Shown here: piece by piece, positions 30,591 to 39,633 of the stretch
Numbering within the stretch: position 1 is the first letter of the stretch
Layout: each line of letters begins with the position of its first letter
Assembly: GCA_021784575.1 (NCBI GenBank)
Contig: JAJYHX010000002.1
Span: 248,001 to 312,000 of the forward strand
Direction: 5' to 3'
DNA: 64,000 nucleotides
From: Nitrospirota bacterium
GTDB lineage: Bacteria; Nitrospirota; JACRHJ01
Notes under the pieces: model-generated
Databases searched by the model: none
What the model was told of the DNA's origin: nothing
The model's input: the letters and a program-made list of their open reading frames with translations, nothing else
Translations under genes and position numbers: made by a program

Positions 30591-30623
30591 AAGCCCTGGC
30601 TCCAAGAAAATAATTACACCCCA

Positions 30624-32291
30624 TTAATCCCGGTCTGGCTCTTCCACCTCGACCGACTCCGCAACGAAGAGGTCAACCGCCGCCTTGACGAGCGGGTCTG
30701 AGAGCGCCTCCTGCCGCATCTTTTCCTTCCGCGAGCGCTCCTTGTCTTTTTTGTGGTCGGCAAGCGTCTTCTCCTTGCCGCCCCCGTTTGTAATCTTTAC
30801 CTTGAAACCACCCAACGCCTCTGCCACGTTTCTTATAGCTTCAATCTCCTCCGGCTTGAAGGAAGGTATTTTCGTGGACTCGGAAACTGTAAGGATATTG
30901 CCATTAAGTTCCTTTGGCGAGGCCACTTCCATCCTGGAGATAAGCGGCGCTTTGCCGGACTTTTTTATCTCCTCCCGGATTCTGTCCCAGAGGTCTACCG
31001 CCGAAAGCTCGCCGGAAGGTTTTTGCGGCGAGCCGGGGTTCCTGTAGTATGCCTCCGCGTCAACCGGTTGAGCGGCTTCAAGCTTTTCCGGCTTCCGGTT
31101 ATCGTATGAGGCAACGGCGCCCGACACTCCCGAGGCCGGTTGACCGGCCCCGCCCTCTTTCAGTCCACGGACGCCCTTTATGACGTCCTCGACCGTCCCT
31201 ATCGGGCGGGAGGCCGCCTTCACAAGGGACAGCTCCAGTATTATCCTCTTGTTCGCCGCGTCCTTTATGTCCTCCACGGCGCGGGTCAGGAGGTTCAACA
31301 GTCTCACAAGCTCTTCCGGATGGAGCTTCCCGGCCATCTCGCGGTATTCGGCGGCATCCTGCGCGGTAAGGTCGAGCGCGCGGGAAGGATTTTTGGATAT
31401 GCGGCAGACCATGATGTCGCGGAAAAACCCGGCGAGCTCGACGGTGAACCGCCTTAAGTCGTGTCCTTTGTCAACGAGCGAATCGACGAGTTCTACGGCC
31501 CTGGCCGGGTCCTGGGAGATTATAGCCTCGCCCGCCTCACGCACCGCCGCGCGTCCGACAAGGCCCAGGGTCTCGTCTATGTCCGCCTCGCGTATGGCGT
31601 CCTGTCCGCAGAACGAGATGACCTGGTCGAGCAGGCTGAGGCTGTCCCGGACGCTTCCTTCCGCCAGGGCCGCGAGACGGGCCAGCGCGCCGTCCTCGGC
31701 CGTTATTCCTTCCTTGTCGCAGAGACTGCGAAGGTGCGCCTGTATGACGGCTTTCGGCACCCGGCGAAAGTCGTAGTGCTGGCAGCGCGAGAGTATGGTA
31801 GCCGGGAGCTTGTGCGGGTCGGTGGTCGCCAGGACGAACACGACGTGCGCGGGCGGCTCTTCCAGCGTCTTCAAAAGGGCGTTGAACGCCGCTCCGGAGA
31901 GCATGTGCACTTCGTCTATTATGTATACCTTGTAACGCCCCCGCGCGGGCGCGTATTTCACGTTCTCGCGGAGCTCCCGGACGTTGTCCACGCCGGTATT
32001 GGAGGCCGCGTCTATTTCCATCACGTCAACGGAAGAGCCCGCCGTAATCTCGCTGCATGAGGCGCATTCCCCGCACGGCGCCGGTGAAGGCCCTTTCTCG
32101 CAGTTCAGCGCCTTGGCGAGTATGCGGGCGGTGGTCGTCTTGCCCACCCCGCGCGTGCCGGAGAAAAGGAACGCATGAGCAATCCGCTCCATGGACAGCG
32201 CGTTTGTCAGGCTCCTGGTCACATGCCCCTGCCCGATAACATCCTCGAAACGCTGCGGGCGGTATTTGCGGGCAAGAACCGTGTAGCTCAT
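30624..32291 (-). CDS. dnaX: DNA polymerase III gamma/tau subunit
   Basis: A 555-residue clamp-loader subunit: start MSYTVLARKYRPQRFEDVIGQ, Walker A GTRGVGKTT, zinc ligands CGECASC, Walker B IIDEVHML and sensor 1 FVLATTDPHKLPATI. The C-terminal third (about 370-555) is tau-like, with lower complexity. The start at 32291 is set by TTGGAG upstream. Immediately upstream on the same strand lies the SRP RNA gene. Confidence 0.95.
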   Translation of the reverse strand: MSYTVLARKYRPQRFEDVIGQGHVTRSLTNALSMERIAHAFLFSGTRGVGKTTTARILAKALNCEKGPSPAPCGECASCSEITAGSSVDVMEIDAASNTGVDNVRELRENVKYAPARGRYKVYIIDEVHMLSGAAFNALLKTLEEPPAHVVFVLATTDPHKLPATILSRCQHYDFRRVPKAVIQAHLRSLCDKEGITAEDGALARLAALAEGSVRDSLSLLDQVISFCGQDAIREADIDETLGLVGRAAVREAGEAIISQDPARAVELVDSLVDKGHDLRRFTVELAGFFRDIMVCRISKNPSRALDLTAQDAAEYREMAGKLHPEELVRLLNLLTRAVEDIKDAANKRIILELSLVKAASRPIGTVEDVIKGVRGLKEGGAGQPASGVSGAVASYDNRKPEKLEAAQPVDAEAYYRNPGSPQKPSGELSAVDLWDRIREEIKKSGKAPLISRMEVASPKELNGNILTVSESTKIPSFKPEEIEAIRNVAEALGGFKVKITNGGGKEKTLADHKKDKERSRKEKMRQEALSDPLVKAAVDLFVAESVEVEEPDRD

Positions 32292-32322
32292 AGAAACTCC
32301 AAATTTTCCAGGCATCACAAGG

Positions 32323-32433
<111 letters not shown>

Positions 32434-32453
32434 CCGTATGATGTCTGAAGGGA

Positions 32454-32546
32454 TGGCGGAGAGGGTGGGAGTCGAACCCACGGTACACCTTTTGGGCATA
32501 CACGCGATTTCCAGTCGCGCACCTTCGGCCACTCGGTCACCTCTCC
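32454..32546 (-). tRNA. tRNA-Ser (GGA)
   Basis: A long variable arm (class II), acceptor GGAGAGG/CCTCTCC, anticodon loop CTGGAAA gives GGA, and encoded CCA. About 20 bases upstream of the SRP RNA 5' end on the same strand, so the two may be co-transcribed. Confidence 0.95.
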
Positions 32547-32654
32547 GTTTTAAAATAGCGTGGTTCGTGTTCGTTGCTCGTGTTCGTAAAATCAAATTCT
32601 TTAATTCCACCGCGAACACGAACTATAATTCACGAACACGGTTTTTCCAATAGA

Positions 32655-32744
32655 TGGCGGAGAGAGAGGGATTTGAACCCCCGGTGGAGTCACCCCCACA
32701 GTTGATTTCGAGTCAACCGCCTTCGACCACTCGGCCATCTCTCC
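32655..32744 (-). tRNA. tRNA-Ser (CGA)
   Basis: Class II tRNA with acceptor GGAGAGA, anticodon loop CTCGAAA giving CGA, a long variable arm and encoded CCA. About 110 bases upstream of the other tRNA-Ser. Confidence 0.95.
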
Positions 32745-33101
32745 ATACAAGGAATCTGTTTTTATAATATATAACCGGTATGAAAGTCAACAGCCAAAAG
32801 CGGATAACCTCAAAAAAAATAGGACCGGCCTGCCCGGTCGGGAAACCATCGGCAGGAGGGTCCGGATGATTAATAATTCAAAGGGTTGCACAAGACCGGA
32901 AAACTGCGGCTTCAAGCCCGATTTTTTATTTAAACTACGTTATTTTACCAGCACTACCGGCGTATTGCAAGAATAATTATCATTACACGCCAGCGCAGAA
33001 GACCGTATCATTTTTAATATTTTTTTCATTGACTGCGTAAAAAAAATACATTAAGCTTCGTCTTTATAAAAATTTTTTTACGCTAAAAGGAGGCTCTGGC
33101 A
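32745..33101. other. AT-rich intergenic region between tRNA-Ser and the Mor-like gene
   Basis: No open frame of note. It should contain the tRNA-Ser promoter on the minus strand and the promoter of the Mor-like gene. A TTGACT (33029-33034) with a poor -10 17 bases on (TAAGCT, 33052-33057) is the best plus-strand candidate. A CCGGCC/GGTCGG-like imperfect palindrome is near 32822-32842. Confidence 0.4.
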
Positions 33102-33383
33102 ATGGCAATACAGCAGCAGTACGAAGACATGCCGGTATCTTATCTTCCGGAAATCTACCGCGACGTTGTGGATAAAGTGGGGCTGAAGGCGGCCCTTGCC
33201 CTTGGCGAGGAGTTCGGCGGGATGTCGCTCTACCTGCCCAAGATTGAAACGGCCCTCCGGCGATGGCGCGACAAGAATATCCGGGCCGAGTTCGACGGGA
33301 CGAACGTGATAAAACTGGCCCGGAAATACAGGATAACGCCTTCCAGGATAAGGCAGATACTGGAGGTGCAAAAGGAAAAATAG
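33102..33383 (+). CDS. Mor transcription activator family DNA-binding protein
   Basis: A 93-residue protein with AAGGAGG before the ATG. Sequence SYLPEIYRDVVDKVGLKAALALGEEFGGMSLYLP followed by a helix-turn-helix region LARKYRITPSRIRQIL matches the Mor/C family (phage Mu Mor activators and chromosomal relatives). No other phage genes are near, so it looks like a domesticated regulator. Its target is unknown; the adjacent polyprenyl synthase gene has its own promoter. Confidence 0.8.
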   Translation: MAIQQQYEDMPVSYLPEIYRDVVDKVGLKAALALGEEFGGMSLYLPKIETALRRWRDKNIRAEFDGTNVIKLARKYRITPSRIRQILEVQKEK

Positions 33384-33384
33384 C

Positions 33385-33413
33385 TTGACAAAACTGGGGC
33401 CCTAACCTATTAT
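33385..33413 (+). promoter_or_regulatory. Promoter of the polyprenyl synthase gene
   Basis: A perfect TTGACA (33385-33390), a 17-base spacer and TATTAT (33408-33413), directly after the Mor-like gene's stop. The leader then forms an 8-bp GC hairpin (33427-33434 with 33441-33448) without a T-run. Confidence 0.7.
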
Positions 33414-33474
33414 TCTGATTAGTTTCGGGGCGGTTTTTACACCGCCCCTCGCCCCGTTTCAAAGGTCCCCTGAA

Positions 33475-34449
33475 ATGACCATTACCGATGTCTTCGAGAG
33501 CTATAAAAACGACCTCCTGCGTGTCGAAACGCAGATACAGGAAGGTCTTCTGTCCAGGGCCGTCCTCATCAGGCAGGTCGGGAACTACCTCCTCCAGGGC
33601 GGCGGAAAAAGAATCCGTCCGCTCCTTCTGATGATCTCCGCCAATCTCTGCGGGAACCCCGGCCCGCAGGCCGTCAACATGGCCGCGATGGTGGAGTTTA
33701 TTCACACCGCAAGCCTCCTGCACGACGACGTCGTGGACGGCGCAGAGACGCGCCGGGGCCAAGCCGCAGCCAACAACCTATGGGGCAATCAGGCCACCGT
33801 CCTGATTGGCGATTTCCTTTATTCCAAGGCCCTGCACGATTCCGTAAAGCTCGAGAACCAGGCCGTGCTGGAATCCATCTCCTTTGCAACGCAGACGATG
33901 TCAGAGGGCGAGGTGCTCCAGCTCCTGAAGACGGGAGACCCGGACATTACCGAAGACGAATACATGGAGATTATCGAGGCCAAGACCGCCGCCCTGATTT
34001 CCTCCGCCTGCCGCATAGGCGCCATCCTGGGCGGCATGACGCGAGAGAAGGAGGACGCCCTGGCGGGCTACGGCATGGACATCGGGCGGGCTTTCCAGCT
34101 TCTGGACGACACGCTCGACTATACCGCACGGGAGGACAAGCTGGGTAAAGCGCTCGGCAAGGACCTGGGCGAAGGGAAGCCTACCCTACCGCTCATACAC
34201 CTGATTGGAAATTCCGCCCCCGAAGAGGCCGCGAAGATACGTAACATCATCCAGGAACAGTCCCAGAACAGGGAAGACCTCGAATATATCCTCTCGCTGA
34301 TGCGGGAGCGCCGCTCAGCCGAATACGCCGTCAACAGGGCCGAAAGCTACATAGAACGGGCCAAGGGCCGCCTGTCCGTCTTCCCCGCCTCGCCTCACAA
34401 AGACGCCCTCTATGCCGTCGCGGATTATGTCGTCGAAAGAGAGATGTAA
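33475..34449 (+). CDS. Polyprenyl diphosphate synthase (IspB-like)
   Basis: A 324-residue trans-isoprenyl synthase: GGGKRIRPLLLM (IPP site), first aspartate-rich motif LLHDDVVD (residues about 82-88) and second LLDDTLDY (about 204-211). It elongates isoprenyl diphosphates to the long side chain of menaquinone/ubiquinone. It is followed without gap by the AMMECR1 gene and then the second Rieske/cytochrome b set, a sensible grouping if it supplies the quinone tail. Chain length cannot be read with certainty. Confidence 0.92.
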   Translation: MTITDVFESYKNDLLRVETQIQEGLLSRAVLIRQVGNYLLQGGGKRIRPLLLMISANLCGNPGPQAVNMAAMVEFIHTASLLHDDVVDGAETRRGQAAANNLWGNQATVLIGDFLYSKALHDSVKLENQAVLESISFATQTMSEGEVLQLLKTGDPDITEDEYMEIIEAKTAALISSACRIGAILGGMTREKEDALAGYGMDIGRAFQLLDDTLDYTAREDKLGKALGKDLGEGKPTLPLIHLIGNSAPEEAAKIRNIIQEQSQNREDLEYILSLMRERRSAEYAVNRAESYIERAKGRLSVFPASPHKDALYAVADYVVEREM

Positions 34450-34983
34450 ATGGAGTCCTGCCATGACCGCCACGGGCATCACCCGCTGGTAAAGCTCGCA
34501 ATAGAGGCAATCGAGACCTACATAAAGGAACGCCGCATAATAGAACCGCCGAAGGACATTGCTCCCGAACTTGCGGAGCGCGCCGGGGTGTTCGTCTGCC
34601 TGAAGAAGGACGGCGAGCTTCGCGGGTGCATCGGGACATTCATGCCGACGACCGAAGACGTCGCTCACGAGATAATCCGGAACTCCATATCCGCCGCCAC
34701 GGAAGACCCGCGTTTTCCCTGCGTAGACTGCGGTGAACTCGAATGCCTCGATTACTCCGTAGATGTCTTAAGCCCGCCTGAACCCGTAAAGAGCCTCTCC
34801 GAGCTCGACCCGAAGAGATACGGCGTCATAGTCTCTTCCGGCGGCAGGCGCGGGCTTCTGCTCCCAGACCTCGACGGCGTGGACACCGTGGAGGAGCAGG
34901 TTGCCATAGCCAAACAAAAGGCCGGAATCGCCATGACCGAGCCGGTAATGCTGCACCGGTTCGAGGTCAAGAGATACGAGTAG
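34450..34983 (+). CDS. AMMECR1-domain protein (AmmeMemoRadiSam system protein A)
   Basis: A 177-residue AMMECR1-domain protein: [37 protein letters not shown] (the family's LRGCIG signature), then [29 protein letters not shown] and [26 protein letters not shown]. These proteins are usually found with Memo and a radical SAM partner; neither is adjacent here. Biochemical role unknown. Starts one base after the polyprenyl synthase stop. Confidence 0.93.
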   Translation: MESCHDRHGHHPLVKLAIEAIETYIKERRIIEPPKDIAPELAERAGVFVCLKKDGELRGCIGTFMPTTEDVAHEIIRNSISAATEDPRFPCVDCGELECLDYSVDVLSPPEPVKSLSELDPKRYGVIVSSGGRRGLLLPDLDGVDTVEEQVAIAKQKAGIAMTEPVMLHRFEVKRYE

Positions 34984-34986
34984 GGC

Positions 34987-35484
34987 ATGAGAATGGAACC
35001 GGCGGAACTCGTGCAGGCATCAGGGTCAGACAAGACCCGGCGCGATTTCCTGAAAACCGGCATACTGGCCGTCTCCGGCATAATATCCGCCGCCGCAGTC
35101 TATCCCATTATCAGACTTGCATTGCACACGACGCCGCCCGCGCCGCCGGTATTCGTGGACGCGGTATTGCTGTCGGACATGCCTGAGGCGGGCGTCAGGA
35201 GGATAGACCTGTCCCTTGAAAAGGACGGAAGGCCGGACGCGCGCGTGTTTGTCAAGAGAACCCCGGACGGCAATATCATCGCTCTTTCCGCGGTATGCTC
35301 GCACTTGGGCTGTATCGTGAATTACGACAGGATTAAAGACCAGTTCGTCTGCCCGTGCCACGGCGGGAGATACGACGGGAACGGAAAGAACATCTCCGGC
35401 CCTCCGCCTGCGCCGCTTACAAGGCTCCCCGTGCGCATCGCCGGGGCCTACATACAGGTGGGGATAAGGAAGCCGCCCGTATGA
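34987..35484 (+). CDS. Rieske [2Fe-2S] protein of the second bc-type complex
   Basis: A 165-residue Rieske protein with a twin-arginine-like N-terminus (RRDFLKTG), one membrane helix, and cluster motifs CSHLGC and CPCHGGRYD followed by SGPPPAPLTRLPV. It differs clearly from the Rieske protein at 5345. Its stop overlaps the cytochrome b start (ATGA). Confidence 0.93.
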   Translation: MRMEPAELVQASGSDKTRRDFLKTGILAVSGIISAAAVYPIIRLALHTTPPAPPVFVDAVLLSDMPEAGVRRIDLSLEKDGRPDARVFVKRTPDGNIIALSAVCSHLGCIVNYDRIKDQFVCPCHGGRYDGNGKNISGPPPAPLTRLPVRIAGAYIQVGIRKPPV

Positions 35485-36128
35485 GCAATCCCTTTTCCAT
35501 AATCGACAGCCGCCTTAACTTGAGCCGCCACTACCGCCGGATATTCGAGCGCCCGCTCCCGGAAGGCGTCACATATTTCTACTGCCTGGGCGGCATGGCG
35601 CTCTTCTTTCTCATAGTCCTCACGTTCACCGGCGTCGTCCTGTCGTTTTACTATATCCCCTCCGCGTCGGAGGCATACCATTCCATCCGTTTCATAGACA
35701 GCAAACTACCCGGCGGCTGGCTGATGCGCGCGCTGCACGTCTGGGCGGCCTCGGGGATGGTCGCGGCGGTGATGGCGCACATGCTCCGCGTATACATCAC
35801 CGGCTCGTATAAGCCGCCCAGGGAGCTCAACTGGGTCGTGGGCGCGACACTGTTCGTCCTGACGATGGCGTTCGGGTTCTCAGGCTATCTACTGCCGTGG
35901 GACCAGAAGGCATACTGGGCGACGACCGTCGGCACCGCCATGCCGTCAACTATTCCTCTTGTCGGCCATTTTATAATGCAACTCCTCCGGGGCGGGGACG
36001 ACGTATCCGGCATAACGCTTCTCCGGTTCTACGTGATGCACGTATACATACTCCCGCTCGTCTCGATATTTCTGCTCTGGGCGCACTTCCATATGATTCG
36101 CAGGCAGGGGATAAGCGGGGGATTGTGA
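35481..36128 (+). CDS. Cytochrome b6-type subunit of the second bc-type complex
   Basis: A 215-residue diheme cytochrome b N-terminal half: RALHVWAASGMV and VMAHMLRVYITG give one histidine on each of two helices, FYVMHVYILP and LWAHFHMIRRQG the others; GYLLPWDQKAYWATTV is the Qo-side signature. The start at 35481 is fixed by the ATGA overlap; an upstream in-frame extension overlaps the Rieske gene and is rejected. Confidence 0.93.
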   Translation: MSNPFSIIDSRLNLSRHYRRIFERPLPEGVTYFYCLGGMALFFLIVLTFTGVVLSFYYIPSASEAYHSIRFIDSKLPGGWLMRALHVWAASGMVAAVMAHMLRVYITGSYKPPRELNWVVGATLFVLTMAFGFSGYLLPWDQKAYWATTVGTAMPSTIPLVGHFIMQLLRGGDDVSGITLLRFYVMHVYILPLVSIFLLWAHFHMIRRQGISGGL

Positions 36129-36508
36129 TGGACAATAGGCTTAAGAAATTCTACCCGGATTACCTCTTTGAGATTCTTCTAGTCTGCCTCTTCGCGCTGG
36201 AGGGCGCGCTGTTGCTCTCGTATGTCTTCCCGCCGGTGACGGGCAGTCCGGTGGACTTCTCGCGCAACTTCCTTCCGCGCCCGGAGTGGTATTTCCTTGC
36301 GCTCTACCAGATGTTCAAATACTTCCCCGGGAACCTCGCGTTCATAGGCGTCGCGGTGATTCCGGCGGTGATTCTGTTCCTTGTCTTCGCGCTTCCGTTC
36401 CTCGAAAAGACGCATTCCAGAAGGCTTCGGGACAGGAAATTTTCCGCCGTCGCCGCGGCTATCCTTCTCGTATCCGCCGCCGTCCTGACCGTCCTGTCGT
36501 GTTTCTGA
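36128..36508 (+). CDS. Cytochrome b subunit IV-like protein of the second bc-type complex
   Basis: A 126-residue protein with three membrane helices and PRPEWYFLALYQMFKYFPG, the subunit IV Qo motif. It overlaps the cytochrome b stop as TGATG. No cytochrome c gene follows, so this three-gene complex must donate to a c-type cytochrome encoded elsewhere, possibly one of those in this window. Confidence 0.92.
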   Translation: MDNRLKKFYPDYLFEILLVCLFALEGALLLSYVFPPVTGSPVDFSRNFLPRPEWYFLALYQMFKYFPGNLAFIGVAVIPAVILFLVFALPFLEKTHSRRLRDRKFSAVAAAILLVSAAVLTVLSCF

Positions 36509-36513
36509 TTCTC

Positions 36514-36522
36514 TGATATAAT
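36514..36522 (+). promoter_or_regulatory. Extended -10 promoter of the GYD-domain gene
   Basis: TGATATAAT, with TATAAT at 36517-36522, just after the subunit IV stop; only a weak -35 (CTGTCG at 36494). Confidence 0.5.
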
Positions 36523-36546
36523 TTATTCATAAACAGGAGGTGCATC

Positions 36547-36870
36547 ATGCCGATATACGTGACGCTTTACAAGTTTACCGAGCAGGGTGTAAGGAACATC
36601 AAGGACTCGCCAAAGAGGGTGGAGAAAATAAGGGAGGAATTCAAGAAGGCCGGCGCGAACATCAAGGAGTTCTACGCGCTGATGGGCCAGTACGACACCA
36701 TGATAATCGCCGAAGCGCCCAACGAAGAGGTCATCACGAAACTGAACCTGATGGTGGACGCAGCCGGGAACGTGACCTCGCAGACGATGCGCGCCTTCAG
36801 CGAGAACGACTGGAAGAAGATGGTCATGGAGGCGGCGCAGTGGACATCCGAGCTTGCGAAGGCGGCGTAA
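36547..36870 (+). CDS. GYD-domain small protein
   Basis: A 107-residue dimeric alpha/beta-barrel-like protein of the GYD family: MPIYVTLYKFTEQGVRNIKDSPKRVE, then FYALMGQYDTMIIAEAPNEEVI and NVTSQTMRAFSENDW. AGGAGG precedes the ATG. Members are small soluble proteins of unknown role, common in anaerobes. A single-gene transcript by the promoter found. Confidence 0.87.
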   Translation: MPIYVTLYKFTEQGVRNIKDSPKRVEKIREEFKKAGANIKEFYALMGQYDTMIIAEAPNEEVITKLNLMVDAAGNVTSQTMRAFSENDWKKMVMEAAQWTSELAKAA

Positions 36871-36936
36871 AAGGCAGGGGATAGTTGTTTAGTGGGCGGC
36901 AATCAAAAAAAACTCGAAGTCTATGTCTGCCAACCC

Positions 36937-37299
36937 CTAACCCCTGCCCCCCTGCTTCTCGAGTTCTTCTATCCTCTGCTTCAGGAGCGCGACTTCCTGG
37001 CTCATGGTCTTGTTGCGTTCCGATAGCCTCGATATTACCACGGAGAACTGAAGCGAGATAAGCGTCAGGAAAAAAAACGCAATCAGGAAGAACGCCGTGG
37101 GCGTATAGTATATGCCCATGACTTGGCCGAAGGAATTCAGCAAACCCGGAATTGTAGCTACCGCAAGGAGCGCAAACCCCGTGAAGAGCCAGACCAGCGA
37201 GTATTTTTCCTTCAGCCGCCTCCTGCGCACAAGCTCGAATATCAGCGTCAGAAGACCTATGCTTCCGACGATGGAGAATATCTGAATCCTTTCATGCAT
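36937..37299 (-). CDS. DUF2304 small membrane protein
   Basis: A 120-residue protein with three membrane helices and a C-terminal coiled coil (ERNKTMSQEVALLKQRIEELE). RRRRLKEKYSLVWLFTGFALL is typical of DUF2304, which is almost always next to a family 2 glycosyltransferase, as here: the start at 37299 overlaps the glycosyltransferase end by eight bases. Probably an accessory of that enzyme. Confidence 0.87.
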   Translation of the reverse strand: MHERIQIFSIVGSIGLLTLIFELVRRRRLKEKYSLVWLFTGFALLAVATIPGLLNSFGQVMGIYYTPTAFFLIAFFFLTLISLQFSVVISRLSERNKTMSQEVALLKQRIEELEKQGGRG

Positions 37300-38017
37300 C
37301 CCAAACCTCCCGTTCCGGCTTCTTCCGGACAAGCCAGATAAAAAGCACCATCATTACCTTGACCATGTAGTAAACAGATTTAATCGGCGTAATGGAAGAA
37401 TGGCCTCCGCCCCTCGCCCTCATCTTAACCGGCTCCTCAGCGATTCTGAATCCCGCGAGATGCGCCAGCAGCAGGCTCTCAACCTCCGGGTAGTCATCCG
37501 GATATTCCCGCGCAAAAAGGCGTATCGTCTTCCTGCCGCAGGCCCTGAAACCCGATGTCGGGTCAGTGAGCCTGTGCCCGGTCATCGCGGAAAGCACGCG
37601 GGCAAAAAGGGAGATGCCTATCCTGCGCATTCTCGTTGACTTAAACCCCGCAGCGCCAGACCGGCCAAGGAACCTCGACCCGACTACAATATCGGCCTCC
37701 CCCGCCATAATCGGCCCGGCTATTGCGGACATCTCGGACGGGTCGTGCTGACCGTCGCCGTCCACCTGCACCGCGATGTCGTAACCGCCCTGCTCCGCAT
37801 ACCTGTAGCCCGCCTGGACAGCGCCGCCTATGCCCAGGTTAAACGGCATGTTGACGACCGCCGCGCCGGACGCCGCGGCGGCGGAAGCCGTGGAATCGGC
37901 GGAGCCGTCGTTTATCACCACGACGTCCGCATCCGGCATCGCGGAATGAATCTCGGCCACGACCCGCCCCACCGTCGCCTCTTCGTTATACGCCGGGATT
38001 ATCGCAAGGAGTCTCAT
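37292..38017 (-). CDS. Family 2 glycosyltransferase (dolichol-phosphate-mannose-synthase-like)
   Basis: A 241-residue GT-A enzyme: IIPAYNEEATVGRVVAEI, VVINDGSADSTA, VQVDGDGQHDPSEM (DXD-type metal site) and FRACGRKTIRLF. C-terminal basic-hydrophobic tail near the membrane. Likely transfers a sugar from a nucleotide donor to polyprenyl phosphate. Coupled to DUF2304 downstream. Confidence 0.9.
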   Translation of the reverse strand: MRLLAIIPAYNEEATVGRVVAEIHSAMPDADVVVINDGSADSTASAAAASGAAVVNMPFNLGIGGAVQAGYRYAEQGGYDIAVQVDGDGQHDPSEMSAIAGPIMAGEADIVVGSRFLGRSGAAGFKSTRMRRIGISLFARVLSAMTGHRLTDPTSGFRACGRKTIRLFAREYPDDYPEVESLLLAHLAGFRIAEEPVKMRARGGGHSSITPIKSVYYMVKVMMVLFIWLVRKKPEREVWDA

Positions 38018-38022
38018 GGTAG

Positions 38023-38168
38023 TCAGACCTTTTCCGCGACTGTCAGGCTGTGCAGGCTCATAGAGAAAAGTGGCATCGGGAGGTTCTTCCGTATGATTAT
38101 CCTAAATCCCCTGTTAAGAAGCTTCTTCTTTAAATCGCCCGGCGTCCCGCCGAACTCGATAGAGTCAG
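38023..38168 (-). pseudogene. C-terminal remnant, possibly of a methyltransferase
   Basis: Between the radical SAM stop and the glycosyltransferase start, one frame encodes about 46 residues (GGTPGDLKKKLLNRGFRI then SMSLHSLTVAEKV and a stop) that look like the C-terminus of a class I methyltransferase (final strand plus 'LTVAEK'). There is no plausible N-terminal part; the frame upstream only overlaps the radical SAM gene. Interpreted as the tail of a deleted gene. Speculative. Confidence 0.4.
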
Positions 38169-39611
38169 CTAACCCCTGAATATCGTCGCCGCCGCTTTTA
38201 TCTTGTTCCACAGGTCACGCATGCCCTTGACCCTCCTTAGTCTCTTCGCGATGTAAGAAGGCCTGAAGTAGAACTTTAAGTAAGCCTTTCGGATAAGTCT
38301 CTCAAGGTCGTCTTTCGTCAGATGCGGGTACGATATGAAGGACTGTTTTATGGGGTCTATGGCGCGGTACTCGGGCTCTATCATCCAGCCCTGTTCCTTC
38401 GCAATCCTGTTGAATTCGGTATTGGGAAAAGGGGTGCAGACGGATATGAGCGTGTAGTCCACGTTTAATTTGACAGCCTCCCGCACCGTATGGTTTATGG
38501 TCTCCTCGGTCTCAAGCGGACAGCTTCCCAAAAGTATGTTAAGTTCAGGCTCTATCCCGTATTTCTTCAGGTTAGCAACGGCCTTATAGACCATCTCCAC
38601 CTTCAGATCTTTCTTGATATAATCGAGAATTGCCTGGTTGAAAGATTCCACTCCTATCGCGATAAAAGCGCAGCCCGCTTCGGCCATGGCCTTTATTATC
38701 TCCTCGTTCTGCAGATGGTTGGCGCGGGCGAGGCAGGACCACTCCATGTCGAGTTTCTTCAGGCCCGCCATTATCTCCAAGCTGCGTTTTTCATCCCACA
38801 AAAACTGGTCGTCCAGGATAAAAAACGAGCGGTAGCCTTCTTTTTTTATCTGGCGAAGTTCTGTAAGGACGTTGGCCGCGCTCCTCATCCGCACTGGAGG
38901 CTTTTTGTGCCCGAGGCTCGTCTTTTTGAATTCTATTTCCCTCGCGAAATCAAGCGAATTTGGCACGCAGTAGTAGCACCGGTAAGCGCATCCCCGTGAA
39001 GCCATGAGTACGGTGAACGGCAAACGCGAGAGCTTTGGGTTATGGTAGCTGTTTTTATCGACCAGTGAGCGGTCCGGGAATGGCAGCCTGTCCAGGTCAT
39101 CTATTATAGCCCTTGGAGGATTATGGACTATGCGGCCGCCAGACATCCAGGAAATGCCCAGTACTGCGGATAAGTCCTCTCCCTTGACGATTTTCGGAGC
39201 CGCCTCCCTTATCGTATCATCCGGCTCTCCGCGCACGACTATGCTATTACTATCCACAAACGCATCCGGCTCCCCTGTCGGCTCCGTAGCCAGGAATATA
39301 CATTTCGCCCCCGGCCTGTGTTCTCTTATCAGGTCTCTAGCCATCAGATCCGTCTTTTTTGACAGGAAGACGGTATAGAATATATATATATCGCTGTCAT
39401 CGGTCTTCAGGAACCCAATCAGGTCCTCGCGGTCTTCGCCATCTGCGGTAAGGTCTTGCAACAGGACGGAAAAACCCTCCTCTTTCAGGATGGCCGCAAG
39501 GATTAATATAAAAATGTTCGGTGACGGATATATGCCGTAGTTACAGCCAAAAATACGCTCCGCGGCAAGCGCGCCGTCAAGCGGGGGTGGAATAAGAAAA
39601 GTCGCTTTCAT
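38169..39611 (-). CDS. B12-binding domain radical SAM enzyme
   Basis: A 480-residue enzyme: N-terminal Rossmann-like cobalamin-binding region (NIFILILAAILKEEGFSVLLQDL), then the radical SAM core with SRGCAYRCYYCVPN (CxxxCxxC) near residue 205, SFFILDDQFLWDE, and the TIM-barrel strands to ELNILLGSCPLETEET. Such enzymes methylate or rearrange lipid-linked or sugar substrates; its setting among glycosyltransferases suggests surface glycan or lipid modification. Complete length, in contrast to two shortened relatives at 44521-45727. Confidence 0.87.
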   Translation of the reverse strand: MKATFLIPPPLDGALAAERIFGCNYGIYPSPNIFILILAAILKEEGFSVLLQDLTADGEDREDLIGFLKTDDSDIYIFYTVFLSKKTDLMARDLIREHRPGAKCIFLATEPTGEPDAFVDSNSIVVRGEPDDTIREAAPKIVKGEDLSAVLGISWMSGGRIVHNPPRAIIDDLDRLPFPDRSLVDKNSYHNPKLSRLPFTVLMASRGCAYRCYYCVPNSLDFAREIEFKKTSLGHKKPPVRMRSAANVLTELRQIKKEGYRSFFILDDQFLWDEKRSLEIMAGLKKLDMEWSCLARANHLQNEEIIKAMAEAGCAFIAIGVESFNQAILDYIKKDLKVEMVYKAVANLKKYGIEPELNILLGSCPLETEETINHTVREAVKLNVDYTLISVCTPFPNTEFNRIAKEQGWMIEPEYRAIDPIKQSFISYPHLTKDDLERLIRKAYLKFYFRPSYIAKRLRRVKGMRDLWNKIKAAATIFRG

Positions 39612-39633
39612 TTAAACTCCATTATACTGGTTG

